Below are positions 22,660 through 33,745 of a stretch of 64,000 bases of DNA, in pieces. The translations under genes and the position numbers were made by a program. Source of the DNA: Kingdonia uniflora (taxonomy: Eukaryota; Streptophyta; Magnoliopsida; Ranunculales; Circaeasteraceae); the NCBI GenBank assembly GCA_014058105.1, contig JACGCM010001929.1:434001-498000 (forward strand). The letters run 5' to 3'. The number at the start of each line of letters is the position of its first letter. The stretch's first letter is position 1. A model generated the notes under the pieces. The model worked only from the letters and a program-made list of their open reading frames with translations, was not told where the DNA came from and searched no databases.

Positions 22660-24377
22660 CTCTATCTTGACTCAGGTAACAACTTAGCTTCTTTTTCTAT
22701 TACAGTAAAATCACGACATTGTGTCAACCTTCTTCTCTTAAATCTTGTCGAATTGTTCATCTGATGTATCTTGATCATGTGCTTAAATTATAGGTAATAT
22801 AGATACCTATCTTTAGATTCTCCTTTAACTTAAATGATATTGACTTACTTTTTGTAGCTTCTATTCTTATATCATTCTAGGTTGATAATGTATTCGTTCA
22901 TCCTTCCATCTTTCATTATATACTCCATCAGTCTCTGTACGGCGTAACATTTTTCATTGTCATGATGTGTTACTTTATGGTGCTTGTAGTACGGTTTGCC
23001 TTCGATTGGCATAAGAGGCTGAGAGTTGCGAAAGAACTTATCTTTCATCAGTATCGGGCAGTATTATGAGAGTTTAACATTCAGTTTTGGATGGACGGGC
23101 TTCGGGAGAAAGCTTTCCTTTTAATTTTTTCCTCCATTTATTTTGACATGTTTCTTATCGCCTCGCTCATCATTATTTCAATCTGTGTTTCTTTCCGTGT
23201 TTGGACCTTTTGTGGACAAGACGTTTTTAGTAGACTTATTGCTTTTGCACATTATCCTTTTTTGGTCGATATACTCGTTTACCTTCTCAATCATTCCTTC
23301 TAGAGTGGTGGGCTTTTTTAAAAGTAAATTCTTTTTGGCTCTGCTTTCAATTTGTAGAACGTTGGTGAAGGCCAATGCGACAATTTTTTGATCTAAGTAA
23401 TTCACCCTTCTGTTCAGTTCAAAAAATTTCTTAGTAAAAAATTTGAGTTTCTTTCCCTAGGCTTGTTTGAGACTGATGAGAGTGTATGCATTTTCCATCG
23501 TATCTTTATTGTGAGCATAAGTATTCATAAAGAGTTTTTGCAACTAGTCGAATGTATAGATAAAATCTTTAGGTAGATAGTGGAACCATATCAGAGTAGT
23601 TCGCCATGAAGGCTTGTTGTGAATAAATGACAAAGAATATGATTTAAGTTCGAATATAATCCTACGAATCTCGAAACTGCTGGACGTGTTCTCCTAGATT
23701 AGTGCCTTTGTATTTGTGGATATTTGGAGTGTGGAATCCCGCTAGAACTTCCATTTCGAGCAAATCTTTAGCAATCGGTCTCGCCTATAATTTGCTCAAC
23801 TTGTCTTTGTTGCAAAAAGTTTGGGCTTCTATCATTTCTTTAATTTGTTGGCCCATGTGTCCCTGTCTTTCATATCGGCTCGGTACTGGAACTGATTGTT
23901 ACGCAGATCTTAGGTTATGGTTACCATTCCCTTTCCTCAGCCTTTTCGTAACTGTCACCCTAGCTAGAGGTCGATCGTAGCTCCTCTTCTTGAGGTTTCG
24001 AGTACCGACGTCCTCTACTAACTTCAGGTTGATCTTCTCACCCCAGATGGACTGAGGCTTCTAGTTCCTATGGATTGCTACATTGTTTTATGGCAACCCC
24101 TCTACTTATGGCTCCATGAGGTCCCAATCTGTCATGCGTTGATACTTTAGAATGAGCGGGCATGGCTTCTTTAGCCTGGGAGCTAATCCCTGCTGATTAT
24201 CTTATAGGATTTTCAAGCCAGCATGCAGAGTGGTGATCTGTTCTTCAACTGGCGCTTGAGATTGCTTCGCTTCTTCATTTCGGCATTAAGATTCACCCTT
24301 AATTATACTAACTGGTCAATTTCGGTTGATGTAACTTTTGGCTGAATTGTTGAAGCTGCCCGTTTGGTATTTACCAT
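22660..24377 (-). pseudogene. gag and gag-protease linker, Tat copy A
   Basis: The start is placed at 24377 (MVNTKRAASTIQ), 62 bases after the primer site, because copies A' (26692) and C (42074) start at the same relative place with MVNAS and MVSSRRQ. The gag core is in pieces in several frames: LNHILCHLFTTSLHGELL, and 23178-23405 with LDQKIVALAFTNVLQIESRA and VNEYIDQKR. The linker with a VLQAP and LRRTETDGVYNE context lies near 22900. Dead through frameshifts. Confidence 0.75.
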
Positions 24378-24438
24378 GACTACTGTGTTGATGATATCTG
24401 AGTAACAGCTAGCCTTAGGATGTCGTGGCAAGTGCCAA

Positions 24439-24458
24439 TTCCCACAGATGACGCTAAA
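24439..24458 (-). other. Primer binding site, Tat copy A
   Basis: The minus strand reads TTTAGCGTCATCTGTGGGAA, directly after the LTR. It differs from the site of copy A' (TTTTGCGTCGTCTGTGGGAA) at two positions. Confidence 0.8.
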
Positions 24459-25002
24459 TGTAAAGACATAAATTTTTAGCTCAAATTAGTCTCTTACACT
24501 AAATGTACATGGAGTACAAACAATTATAAACAAGTAATAGAAACTGACATGAATTTAGCGTACAAAACTTTGAATAGGTAAAAACCACGACCTTAACTCG
24601 GGGATTTAGAAGAATATCTTTATTGTTTGGATATTACAAGTTACAAAGGTTAGTGCTTGGGAATTAGACTGATCGGGTATTTCCTATCTCCCAAAACTTA
24701 TATCAGTTTCTTATCATTCATGCCATATTTATAGATCTACTCCCTAGCTCGTGGGCAGTTGTACGTTCTCTTAGATTAGGGGAAAGAATAGTAGAGCTTT
24801 CGGAGGCCATTTCTGTAACTGTCAATTCGTGGGATAGGTGTTTTTGACTTCTTTATTTTGTTCTTTGAAGGTTCAAGCCACATCATCTTATAGTTTGTTG
24901 GACAAGTATTAACAACATTAGAGTGCATGTCCTTCAAGTTTTGTGCAATCCTGGCATTATGGTTATTTGTTGCAATAGTAGCTCGGAGGATAGGTCCTTA
25001 TA
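24459..25002 (-). repeat. LTR of Tat copy A, with PBS on one side and a PPT-like run on the other
   Basis: 544 bp. The plus strand begins TGTAAAGACATAAATTTTTA and ends GGTCCTTATA (TA in place of CA). It is the inverted counterpart of 26209-26610: both share the actaaatgtac, ataggtaaaaaccac and ttacaagttacaaa words and the same ends. A TATA box (TATAAATAT on the minus strand, 24723-24733) lies inside. The outer flank on the minus strand reads TTTAGAGGGAGGG immediately before the LTR, which is unexpected for a 5' LTR. Confidence 0.8.
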
Positions 25003-26208
25003 CCCTCCCTCTAAATAAGAGTGAATGCCTTTATGAATGGGATGTATTAATCTATGAGCAAACATGTGAATGAGTTAAAGACTCAACTAGAGAAGAGAGA
25101 ACCTGAACTAATCATCATTTTCACTTAATTGTGTTCCGAAGGCGCAAACCATTCGGGTTGTCCCCCTAGTATTGCAGAAAAATTGTGTTGGGATGCTTCG
25201 ATGAGAACATGGAATTGAATGATGTGCAGGTATGTGAATGAGTTAATTAAGAGGGAGCGTATATCATAATAGCCTACTAGTGGCTCATGTTTTATTTTTC
25301 CATTCGGTCGTGCTCTGAAAGTGTTGATCGCTCAACTTGTCCACCAATAGGCACGAATACCACTGAAGCCCTGATACTAGCCAAAGCCTAGATCCTCAAC
25401 CTAGTCTATGTAGACTCCATAGTTGATTTACTGATGAATGAGATCTAAATCATCCGACTCCTATCTTGTGATTCACAGAATAATAAGATTAATAATATGC
25501 CCCTTGTCGTCCTACACTTCAAAGAGAGTTAATGGCTTTAACACTTTCATTCCCCTTAGTTTAAGGAAATTCTTCAGCCGAAGAAGAGAAAAGAGGTTTT
25601 TAAGCCATAAGAGAAGAAGGAGCCGAACCATAGAGAGTAGAGAGAGAACATCAAAGGAATGCTTCACATGGGGAAGCCTAAACATCAAGTAGAGAGGACA
25701 TAGAAGGTCATAAAAGGATATCCCTAGAAGAAAAGAAGGAGCCTTAGCCCTAGAGAGTAGAAAAAGAAACACCTATGTCGATATAGTCAATAATGGCATT
25801 AGCTAAAATGCAAGTACTGAGTGAAGGAGCTCGATCAATCACTTTTTCCATCTTTCTTCGATAAAAAGTTAGAAACCTACTACTTCAATCACTAACTACA
25901 AGAATCACCTACCAGTGGCAGTGCATTGCCTACAGACTAGGTTACACTTACTAGACCGTACTATTTGTTACTAGAAATAGTTCGCCTTGTTGTCGCTATA
26001 CTCTTGACTATCTTATGTTGTCCTCACCTCCAGACTCTAAAGTGGATAAGAAAGTCACCTAATAGCAGAGAAGAGTTTTCTATCCCCCAGCAACAATAAC
26101 CATTTGAATAGCAGTGATTCTACTAGTCCTATCCTCAATTAGAAACTTCACTCCACTCACCATGTAGTGGGTTTGTCTATAATGGCTAAGTCTGTTGTCA
26201 GTAACAAC
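25003..26208. other. Spacer between head-to-head Tat LTRs
   Basis: No gene recognised. 25500-25780 is GA-rich with a repeated AGAAGGAGCC...AGAGAGTAGA phrase (about 25614 and 25735). 25300-26160 has a more balanced composition than its surroundings and a style similar to the organellar tract at 17.6-18.9 kb, but I found no diagnostic motif. The plus-strand open frame 25438-25692 is Arg/Ser-rich and not convincing. Confidence 0.35.
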
Positions 26209-26610
26209 TGTAGGCACCTATCCTTCAAGTTATCATCACAACGAACTATCATAATAGCTGGTTCACTTAAAACTTGATGGGCATACACCCTAATGATGTT
26301 GACACCTGTCCTATGAATAAGATATCTATAAATAGGGAATGTATGATAAAGAACATGATATAAGTTTATAAGTTTTGGGAGATAGAAAATACCAAATCAG
26401 TCTAATTCCAGAGCACCAACTTTTGTAACTTGTAATATCCGAGCAATAAATATATTCTTTTAAATCCTTAACCTAAGGTCATGGTTTTTACCTATTCAGA
26501 GGTTTCTATACTATATTTGAGCCACTTTAAATTACTTGTTTACAATTGTTTGTGTTCTAGGTACATTTAGTATAAGAAACTAATTTGAGCTACAAATTTA
26601 GGCCTTTACA
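26209..26610 (+). repeat. 5' LTR of Tat copy A'
   Basis: 402 bp from TGTAGGCACCTATCC to GGCCTTTACA, immediately before the primer site. Inverted relative of 24459-25002. A TATA box TATAAATAGG lies at 26327-26336. The border is set by homology to the copy A LTR and by TG/CA ends. Confidence 0.8.
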
Positions 26611-26630
26611 TTTTGCGTCGTCTGTGGGAA
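26611..26630 (+). other. Primer binding site, Tat copy A'
   Basis: Reads TTTTGCGTCGTCTGTGGGAA directly after the LTR; one of four such sites in the window (also 24439, 46225 and, degenerate, 2248). Confidence 0.8.
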
Positions 26631-26691
26631 ACAACAATTACTACAAAATCATAAGACTAGCAGTTTCTCGGATATCATCAACAGTAATCAT

Positions 26692-28110
26692 GGTGAATGC
26701 CAGTCGTACAGCTTTAATAATTCAATCGGAAATCTCTTCGATAGAACTGTACAAGTTGGTAGAATTACGGGCAAACCTTAATGCCGAAATGATGAAACGA
26801 AATGATCTCGTGCGTCAGTTGATTCAAGATTGAGAATTTCACAGCAAAGAGCTTAAAGATGATCAAAAAGCCCGGCAGTTGAAATCTAGGTGGTATGAAG
26901 GATAGATGACCACTCTATAGGCCATCATGAAAGTACTACAAGACTATTGACAAGGACCATCTCCTAGGCACAAATAAGCCACGCCCACTCATTCTATTAT
27001 ATGATCACATGATGACTGGGGCCTCATGAAGCCACAAGTAGCGGAATAACCAGGCAACCATGCAATAATCTAATGGAACTAGAAGCTTTTATCCATTTGG
27101 GATGAGATGATCAGCCCGAATCTAGTAGAGGATACCAACACTCGAGATGTTAAGAAGAGGACCCGCGACCTCTTTCTAGGGTACCAGTTAGGGAAAGATT
27201 AAGTGAGGGAAGTGGAAACCATAACTCGATACTAGCTCAGTAATCAGTTCTTGTGCCACGTTGATATGTAACACAAGAACACATGGACCAACGAACCTGA
27301 GTGCTACTAGAAGTACAAACTCTCTGCAGCAAAGACGAGTTGAGCAAATTCTAGGGAATTCTAATTGCTAAAGAACTAATCGAAACTGAAGTTCTAGCAA
27401 GATTTCATACTCCGAAGATCCGTAAGTATAATGGCACTGATCCGGAAGAACGCGTCTAACAGTTCCATAATTCGTTGGGGTTGTATTCAAACTTAAATCA
27501 CATTCTTTATCGATTGTTCGTGGCAAGTCTTCAAGGAGAACCACTCTGATGGTTCCATTCTCTACCTGATGATTCAATTTATACATTCGACCAGTTGCAA
27601 AAACATTTTATAAAGACTTATGCTCACAATAAAGATAAGGAAGAGAATTTGTATACTCTCATTAGTCTCAAACAATCCCAGGAAGAGAAGCTTGAAGTTT
27701 TCACTAAGAAATTTCTCAAACTGGCCAGAAAGGTGGAAAACTTAGATCAGAAAACTGTTGTATCAGCCTTCACCAATGCTTTAAAAATTGAATGCAGAAC
27801 CAAATAACATTTTTTTAAATAAACCAGCAACCTTGGAAGAAATGATTGAAAAGGTAAATTAATATATAGACCTGGAAAAGATGATGACCGAAAGGCATAA
27901 ATCTTCAAAAAATGTTCTGAACATGAAAGTTTCAAACACAGACAGAAACAGTGATTGAAGCAGTGTTGAATGAGGCAATAAGAAACAAGCTGAAATAAAA
28001 GAAGGAAAGACACGAAAGGGAAACTTACTGCCAAAGCCCGGCTTTCCAAAGTTAAAAATTAAGCTTTCAGGGATTTACCCGATGCCGATGAAAGACAAAT
28101 TCTTCTGAAA
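26692..28110 (+). pseudogene. gag of Tat copy A'
   Basis: Starts MVNASRTALIIQ at 26692, as in copies A and C. A charged N-terminal region with a stop at codon 47 is followed from about 27380 by the gag core: FHTPKIRKYNGTDPEE, LNHILYRLFVASLQGEPL, then the open piece 27595-27807 with KHFIKTYAHNKDKEENLYTL, EEKLEVFTKKFLKLARKVEN and VVSAFTNALKIECR. The core reads well across several hundred bases with few stops, so decay is moderate. Confidence 0.8.
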
Positions 28111-28119
28111 CTCTCAATT

Positions 28120-28475
28120 TCTTGAACCAATTAAAGGAAAACCTTACTACAATTAAGCACCATAAAGTAAAACATCACGATACTGATAGATGCTACGCCA
28201 CACAGAGACTGGTGGAATACATCTTGAAAGATAAACGGATGCACAAATACATTATCAACCTCGAAAGATACAAGAATGGAGGCTACAGTAACGAAGTTTA
28301 TATCATTCATGTCAAAGGAGAATCTGAAGAGAAACAATTATATAACCTCTACATCAATCACATAATTGAGATACACCAGATCAACAATTCGACCAGGTTC
28401 AAGAGAAGGAGATTGGTACAATGCCACAATCTCACTCTAATGGAGAAAGAGGCAAAATTGTAACCCGAATCAAGT
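28120..28475 (+). pseudogene. gag-protease linker of Tat copy A'
   Basis: A 113-residue open piece: KHHKVKHHDTDRCYATQRLV, EYILKDKRMHKYIINLERYK, then RFKRRRLVQCHNLTLMEKEA. The block is found in every Tat copy here. It is basic, with Arg-rich KRRR, and could bind RNA; that is inference. It lacks a standard CCHC knuckle. Confidence 0.65.
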
Positions 28476-28489
28476 TGGACGTGAACTGG

Positions 28490-29202
28490 TATTTCGTTTG
28501 AAGATTTTGATATAGGGCATGTAAAGTTCCCTCATCATGATATGTTGGTCGTCACGCTAAAGATGAAAAACTTTGTCATGCACACTATGATGGTAGATAC
28601 AGGCAGTGCTATCAAAATCATTTTTCAGACTATGATAGAGTAGATGGGGCTTACAAATAGAGTAGAAATAAACAACTTGGATATCTGTAAATTCAATGGG
28701 TTCAAAGAAGAAATGGTAGAAAAGATCATTCTACCTATAACAGCTGGACCAACTACTTTCAACGTCACTTTTTATGTGATCAACGCAAAGTCTATGTACA
28801 TTGGTATCATGGAGCCCTACTGGTTATATAACATGCAAGCAATACCTTCCACATACCACCAAACTCTTCGTTTCAAATGAAATGAAGGAATATATTAAAG
28901 TAAAGGAAGTTAGAAACTTGCTCATGCTTGTAAGAATACATTATCAAACATAATTGACACATCAGGGGAATTTTCTTTATAGCAATTACAAAAAGCATAT
29001 CATGTTAAAGATCAGCCTCATACTATAAAACCTACAGAGTACATTGAGATCGACGGACAAGACAAAGGAACATTTATTTGTATAAGGCTCGATCAAAAGG
29101 AAAAAAGAAGTCTTAATATAACTCCTTTGAGCTAATAAAGATGTATTCTCATAAACATTCAAGGAAATGTCAGGAGTTGACCCAGAGTTAGCTTGCCACA
29201 GG
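28490..29202 (+). pseudogene. Aspartic protease and start of RT region, Tat copy A'
   Basis: MMVDTGSAI at 28587-28613 carries an intact D-T-G. It is followed by MGLTNRVEINNLDICKFNG, KIILPITAGPTTFNVTFYVI and an MYIGIMEPYWLYNMQAI segment (28644-28880). The protease is intact apart from a stop near 28632. After it the linker toward RT (SHKHSRKCQELTQS in a shifted frame) runs to the insertion site of element C at 29202. Confidence 0.8.
29198..29202. repeat. Target-site duplication, left copy
   Basis: ACAGG immediately before the TG of the left LTR of element C. The partner after the right LTR is ATAGG at 42521-42525, one transition apart. Removing one copy and the element restores a sequence collinear with the other Tat copies. 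Confidence 0.7.
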
Positions 29203-29782
29203 TGTAATGGCCAAATTCCGTAGCTCGATAAAATTAGGAATTAGCTATCACGCCAAATGAACTTGTAATAATACTCTACTAGAAAGTAAGAAATGGAAAT
29301 AAGTATTTTTAGCGTGGAAAACTTTTGAATAGGTAAAAAACCACGACCTCATATGGAGAATTTTTGTAAAAGTATCTTTATTTCTTTGACTGGATATCTT
29401 TATTACAAATGATTTCTTGAACATAGAAATGCTTTTGACCTCATAAATAAGAAGTTTTGAGTGCTATTTCTGGTCCCTGTCTCTTCTAGAACTTCTCTTT
29501 TATATAAGCTTTTCCCACAGCTCTTCGTCGTGCTGGAGTACTCTTCAAAATAATGTAGTTAGTGGCGGTTGACTGTATAACTTATGAGTTTGTGGGAGAC
29601 AGGTGTCTTTCACTGAATAATATTTTCTAGATTTAGCTCGACCCACGTTCTTGAGTCGATCGTGGGGCTGTTTGGAATGCTTGACTGGAGTGTTAAGTGC
29701 TAAAATTGTGTGAGCCTGAGATGGAGGTAATTCAAGCTATATGGGGACGATTATGAGTGAGCTCGTGGGATAAGTCCCTATA
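29203..29782 (-). repeat. 3' LTR of element C
   Basis: 580 bp from TGTAATGGCCAAATTCCG to AGTCCCTATA (TA for CA). Its outer neighbour on the element side is a polypurine tract (29783-29797). It carries a TATA-like TATATAAAA on the minus strand at about 29508-29518. Confidence 0.85.
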
Positions 29783-29797
29783 ATTTCCCCCTCGCAA
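29783..29797 (-). other. Polypurine tract of element C
   Basis: The minus strand reads GCGAGGGGGAAAT just before the LTR start. This is the RNase H-resistant primer for plus-strand DNA synthesis in LTR elements and confirms that 29203-29782 is the 3' LTR. Confidence 0.75.
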
Positions 29798-30096
29798 CCA
29801 AAGTCACGAGTGGCTTTAGTTGAGAAAGAATATGTTAAAAGTTATAAATTCAAAGCGGAGCAATGATGACGTTTGACTGGGTAGAAGTTACATGATATTA
29901 GGAAGTGATGGGTATTAAATGATGATGCGGATGTATGTAATGGTTGCGTTTGAATAGTCGCATCCATAATAAATGATGACGCTTGGGAATACATACCTGC
30001 ATAATAAAGTTAGGGTTATATAAATAGTACATTGATTAATTCTTTGGAACAATTCTTGCATGCGTAACTTTCTCTGAGATGGTAAAAACTTAGAGT

Positions 30097-30631
30097 ATGG
30101 CTCTTGAAGAGATGATTGCGTCTGAAACGCAGAGGTTGAAATTGAAGTACTTTGGTGATCGTTCCTTGGAAATGGCAATCCCAGCCCCTGTTCCTCCGAC
30201 GCACCAAGGCTCGTCAGGAGAGGAAGCGGTTGAAGTTGAGGAAGATTTCTACTATAAGTGGAGATTTCATGTCTTCATCTTGACAGGCGAGGAACATTGG
30301 GCCTGTCTCTGCACCCTTGCGGAAGATAGGGTTAGGGGTTCATATACAGGGAAAGGTATATTTGCGGGGAAGGTATTCTGATTTCTTGTATTGTCGTCGA
30401 TTCCAATGTCGGGCCCTCTTTATCTCTACCAATTCTTCGGTGGTGGTGGTTATAGAAGAGGCGGTGATGGTAGTGGAGGAGGAGGATGGGAAAGGGGATT
30501 CTGCTGACGCATCTCCATCGTATTTTTACGCTCAGAAGACCTTTCATCTTGTTTTGTGGGTGCCAACACTGAGTCGACTGCTTGCATGGTTCTTCTTTGG
30601 AGTTCGACTGGGCATCAAACGAGCCGTGTGA
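30097..30631 (+). pseudogene. First segment of antisense coding region in element C
   Basis: The plus strand has an open piece at 30097-30381 starting MALEEMIASETQRLKLKYFG, with a Pro stretch (MAIPAPVPPTHQ) and an acidic run, ending in FHVFILTGEEHWACL. An overlapping frame goes on to 30631. It is opposite in strand to gag-pol and lies between integrase and the 3' LTR, next to the LTR. I do not recognise a domain; it may be an exon or leader of the antisense transcript. Confidence 0.4.
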
Positions 30632-31807
30632 GGGAAGATTTTTGTTGATTTCAATGTCTTCTTTGCATCAGGGTGAAGAATCACTAAAGCAAGAAAAACT
30701 TAAATACATGATTCTTCTGCGTGCCAGAATCAGTTGTAGCTTTTAACAAACAAGAAAACTTATTATCTGTAAAGTACCTAAAGTTTGGTGCAGGACGGAT
30801 AACATTCTGTTGTATTCCTTTGTGAAAACTTGTTATCTATAAATCATATGTACTATGTTTGATATGAATAAAGGTGAGTTTTAGTAAACTCTATTCAGAA
30901 AAATTTCTTTGAATCGAATTGTAATATGTTGTGTGTTGGTCAAATAACTGCTAATAAGTGATGAAACAATACTGTAATGCTATTCGAACTGATGTGAATA
31001 CGACCTGAGAGCTTCATGCTAATATAAATGATTTGTGATAGAAATTATTAGAAAGATGTAAATTCGAGCTGTTTCAGGTCGATAGAGATACTAAAAGTTT
31101 TGTTTGGTATGTGTGTATTTGAAGGGATAAGTTATAATGAGTGGGTCTAAGATTTTGGGTTTCTGTTACATGATTCTAGGGAAAAAACTATGTGAAAGGA
31201 GGAAATGATTGAGAAACTTATAAATATTGATAGCATGACCTGCAAAAATTTAGGGGAAGGTTAGGATAGTGCGGACTCGATCTCAGAGGATTTGGCATGC
31301 CGTATAAGGTCGATTGGCTATAAAAATTGCTGAAGTGCGGGAGAAGATCTTCAGCTTGCTCTGTTACGATGCTGAGTTACCAGTGAGGGAATGTCAGCTC
31401 GAAGGATTAGATGTAAGGAGCAGAGAACTTGAGTATGCCGTTACTTTTATGAGTCATTTTTTGTGTATTTGTGAGTGATTTGGTGGAACGAGAAAGGTTG
31501 GTGGGTTTGATCGCTGAAGTGGAGATCGAATTTGATGATATGAGGATCGACAAATGATGTGATTAGAGACTGGTTGCTCAAGTTTACCAAGGTGGTGATG
31601 GATATTGTGTAAAGTGTATTTTACAAATAATCTAAATGTTGTGAATGCAACATAAATAATATAAGCCAATTCGGATCCTCTATAGAGGCGAATATGTTTT
31701 GAGACTATTTTAGCAAACATTTTGAATAAATTTGAATATTTGTACAATTTTGAAAATGACATCAATCACTATAAGTATGATAAGAAAGGATTGTGAAATA
31801 AAAATAT
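30632..31807. other. Non-coding part of element C
   Basis: AT-rich; only short reading frames. It could hold introns of the antisense gene. No motif seen. Confidence 0.4.
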
Positions 31808-32311
31808 GTGAATACCGAAGCTTCTAGTTTTATTTTGAATGAAAAAGGAAATAAAGCTCTGACATCTTACAGTACGAGTCATTATGAGTGTGGGGAGATC
31901 AAGAAAAGATATGGAAAGAGGGGAAAAAATATGTTAAAAATTGAGGGGAGTTGTAATTATGGAAATGTGGTTTTATCAAAAAGGTACAAGGCGTCTGGCA
32001 TGGAGAGTAGAAATGACGCCTCAGTTCTGGAATCGAGGACAGTTCGTGTGAGGAGCAATAAATGCCAGCCGCATGAGAGAGAAAGGATAAATAGTTCTTC
32101 TTCGTCTCCAAACAAACGTTTTATCGTAAGAAACTTGCAGAGTACTCAGCGAGAAAGGCAAAAATTTAAGGGAATCGATAAAGAGTTATCTGAAGACGAT
32201 AAACGGTTAAAGAGGGCAAAAGATTCGGGATCTCGTAGGTTGCAGTACAGCAGCGTTATGATGGGAAAACTTGATTCTACTGCCGATTCTCATTTAGATA
32301 TTGAAGGTTAG
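31808..32311 (+). pseudogene. Basic segment of antisense coding region in element C
   Basis: An open frame of 167 codons, long for this AT-rich DNA. It is Lys/Arg/Ser-rich: KGNKALTSYSTSHYECGEIK, ERINSSSSSPNKRFIVRNLQ, ELSEDDKRLKRAKDSGSRRL. It ends with GAAG followed by GTTAGTAGAG, which could be a splice donor instead of a true end. Probably a disordered nucleic-acid-binding or nuclear-targeting part; this is inference from composition only. Confidence 0.45.
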
Positions 32312-32391
32312 TAGAGATATATGCAGTATATTTTTATGTTCTATAGTTAAAGATACATGTTATACATGACTGAATGATCTGGGATATACGC

Positions 32392-32394
<3 letters not shown>

Positions 32395-32478
<84 letters not shown>
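32395..32478. repeat. Compound microsatellite (TA)n(TG)n
   Basis: About 18 TA units followed by about 24 TG units, uninterrupted. It lies in a presumed intron or spacer of the antisense region. The Tyr-Ile and Thr-His repeat frames over it on the minus strand are artefacts. Confidence 0.95.
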
Positions 32479-32483
<5 letters not shown>

Positions 32484-32562
32484 CATACATAGATGGAAGA
32501 ATGATAAATACCTTAACCTGTATGTAGGTCGAGCGTGAGAGGAATCTTTGTAGGTCAAAAAT

Positions 32563-33334
32563 GTGTCTATAGAATTTGTTTTTAAGATGGGTAGTTCGTC
32601 TGTTAATGAGGTCTCGACCTCTAGTCGGACGAATGAGTCTGATAACGATGGGGAAGAAGGATTGGAACAATTCGTGGGTTTTACTGGTCAGTTGGTGTCT
32701 TATCCTCTAGGTTTTAATGCTTTTAGAGAATTTCTTAAAGCCAAGACGGTTGTAAGAGGAAAGTGGGGTAAATGTGTAGAGTTTGCCGGTAGGCAATTTA
32801 GGGGTTGCACGGTAGCGGAGGGGGAAGAGTATTTTTACCTGTTGGTAGATTTGGAAGTAAAAAAAATGAGATAGGGGTATAGATGGATCGATCTCGTTAG
32901 ATTATTTTGATGGGGATGTCCGGATTGACCTCTCCAAGGGTTTTCTGTGTTACCTATCTTAATTAAAGTATGGGTTGAGTCTTCCCCTTACTAATTTGGC
33001 GAAGGGGATTATGAATGCAATTGGGGCATGTCCTATTCAAATGAACGGGAACATGTGGGAGGTAATAACTGTATGTGACCCTCTAAATGAAAGGTGGGAA
33101 AGGGAGAAAAAAGTGAGGAGGATAACCCCTGACGATGTTCTACAGTTTATGGGGTAAAGAATTTTAAGGCCAGTGGGGGGTCGTATTTCTGTGCGAGCGT
33201 TACTCGGCGTCAATTTTTCGATCTAAATTCAGCAGGTCAAACTTGGAATGACAACATCATATGGGTGAAGGGTAATTGCCTTCAAAGTGATGATGAAGAA
33301 CTTTTGGACCTTCGGTTTAGATCTGTAAAACAAA
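32563..33334 (+). pseudogene. Gypsy-type antisense ORF domain, element C
   Basis: Reads MGSSSVNEVSTSSRTNES, then GFTGQLVSYPLGFNAFREFL, a frame shift after 32874, PLTNLAKGIMNAIGACPIQM, RRITPDDVLQFMGVKNFKAS, then SYFCASVTRRQFFDLNSAGQ and WNDNIIWVKGNCLQSDDEEL. The YF...FFDLNS...W...IIWV pattern resembles the conserved part of the antisense or putative gypsy-type transposon proteins (Transposase_28-like) carried by plant Tat elements; that is from memory of the family. Frameshifts near 32870 and 33155 break it. The function of such proteins is not known to me. Confidence 0.55.
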
Positions 33335-33416
33335 GTAAGTATAGACATGCATAGATAGAATTATTGTTATATTTCATTGGCAAATATAGCTGATAGTAAA
33401 AATGTTGTTATTGTAG
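33335..33416 (+). other. Likely spliceosomal intron in the antisense gene
   Basis: 82 bp with a consensus donor (CAAA then GTAAGTATAG) and acceptor (TTGTTATTGTAG then CTCG). Removing it joins GTA-AAA-CAA-A to CT-CGA-GCC and keeps one frame: DLRFRSVKQ then TRAKIEAMKEVR. AT-rich, as plant introns are. This shows the antisense strand was transcribed and spliced as a gene. Confidence 0.65.
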
Positions 33417-33745
33417 CTCGAGCCAAGATTGAAGCCATGAAGGAAGTGAGGTAGCTGAAGGCCTCTCACGCTGTGGCGATCAGTCAGCTACAGGCTGAGG
33501 TGAATATCAATTTGGACAAGATGGTTAAGGAGCGTGACAGACTAGGTTGTTACTTGATGCTGAAGGGCTATTCCCAGGAGAAGGTGGATGCCATTAAGGC
33601 TGACGCCTATGTTGAGGTGGAAGATGAGGGGGCGGAGGATGTAGGAGTCATGGATGGTCTGGATGGTGTCTTCCGCCAGACAGTTCTTAACAACCAAGGG
33701 GATGATATCGAGCTCCGAGAAGGGGGGAGCGAGAAGGTAGGGTAG
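33417..33745 (+). pseudogene. Antisense coding region, exon after the intron
   Basis: Continues in frame after the intron: TRAKIEAMKEVR, a TAG stop at 33453, then HAVAISQLQAEVNINLDKMV, KERDRLGCYLMLKGYSQEKV, DAIKADAYVEVEDEGAEDVG and an acidic end. Helical, with a possible short coiled coil, then acidic. Only one stop interrupts it, so the frame was under selection until fairly late in the element's life. Confidence 0.55.

Larger units (their letters stand above)
19471..25002 (-). mobile_element. Tat element copy A (5' LTR to integrase, truncated)
   Basis: Minus-strand Ty3/gypsy element with LTR 24459-25002, primer site 24439-24458, gag, protease, RT, RNase H, second RNase H and the first part of integrase in that order, the gene order of the Tat lineage. 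It is broken off within integrase at about 19471 and has no 3' LTR. Many stops and frameshifts. Sequence words and LTR match copy A' (26209 onward), which lies head-to-head with it. Confidence 0.88.

Noticed and set aside
27747..28049. 100-codon minus-strand frame over gag of copy A'
   Set aside because: Reverse shadow of the gag core; Phe/Leu-rich.
32334..32670. Minus-strand frames with Thr-His and Tyr-Ile repeats
   Set aside because: Translation of the (TA)n(TG)n microsatellite; no protein.
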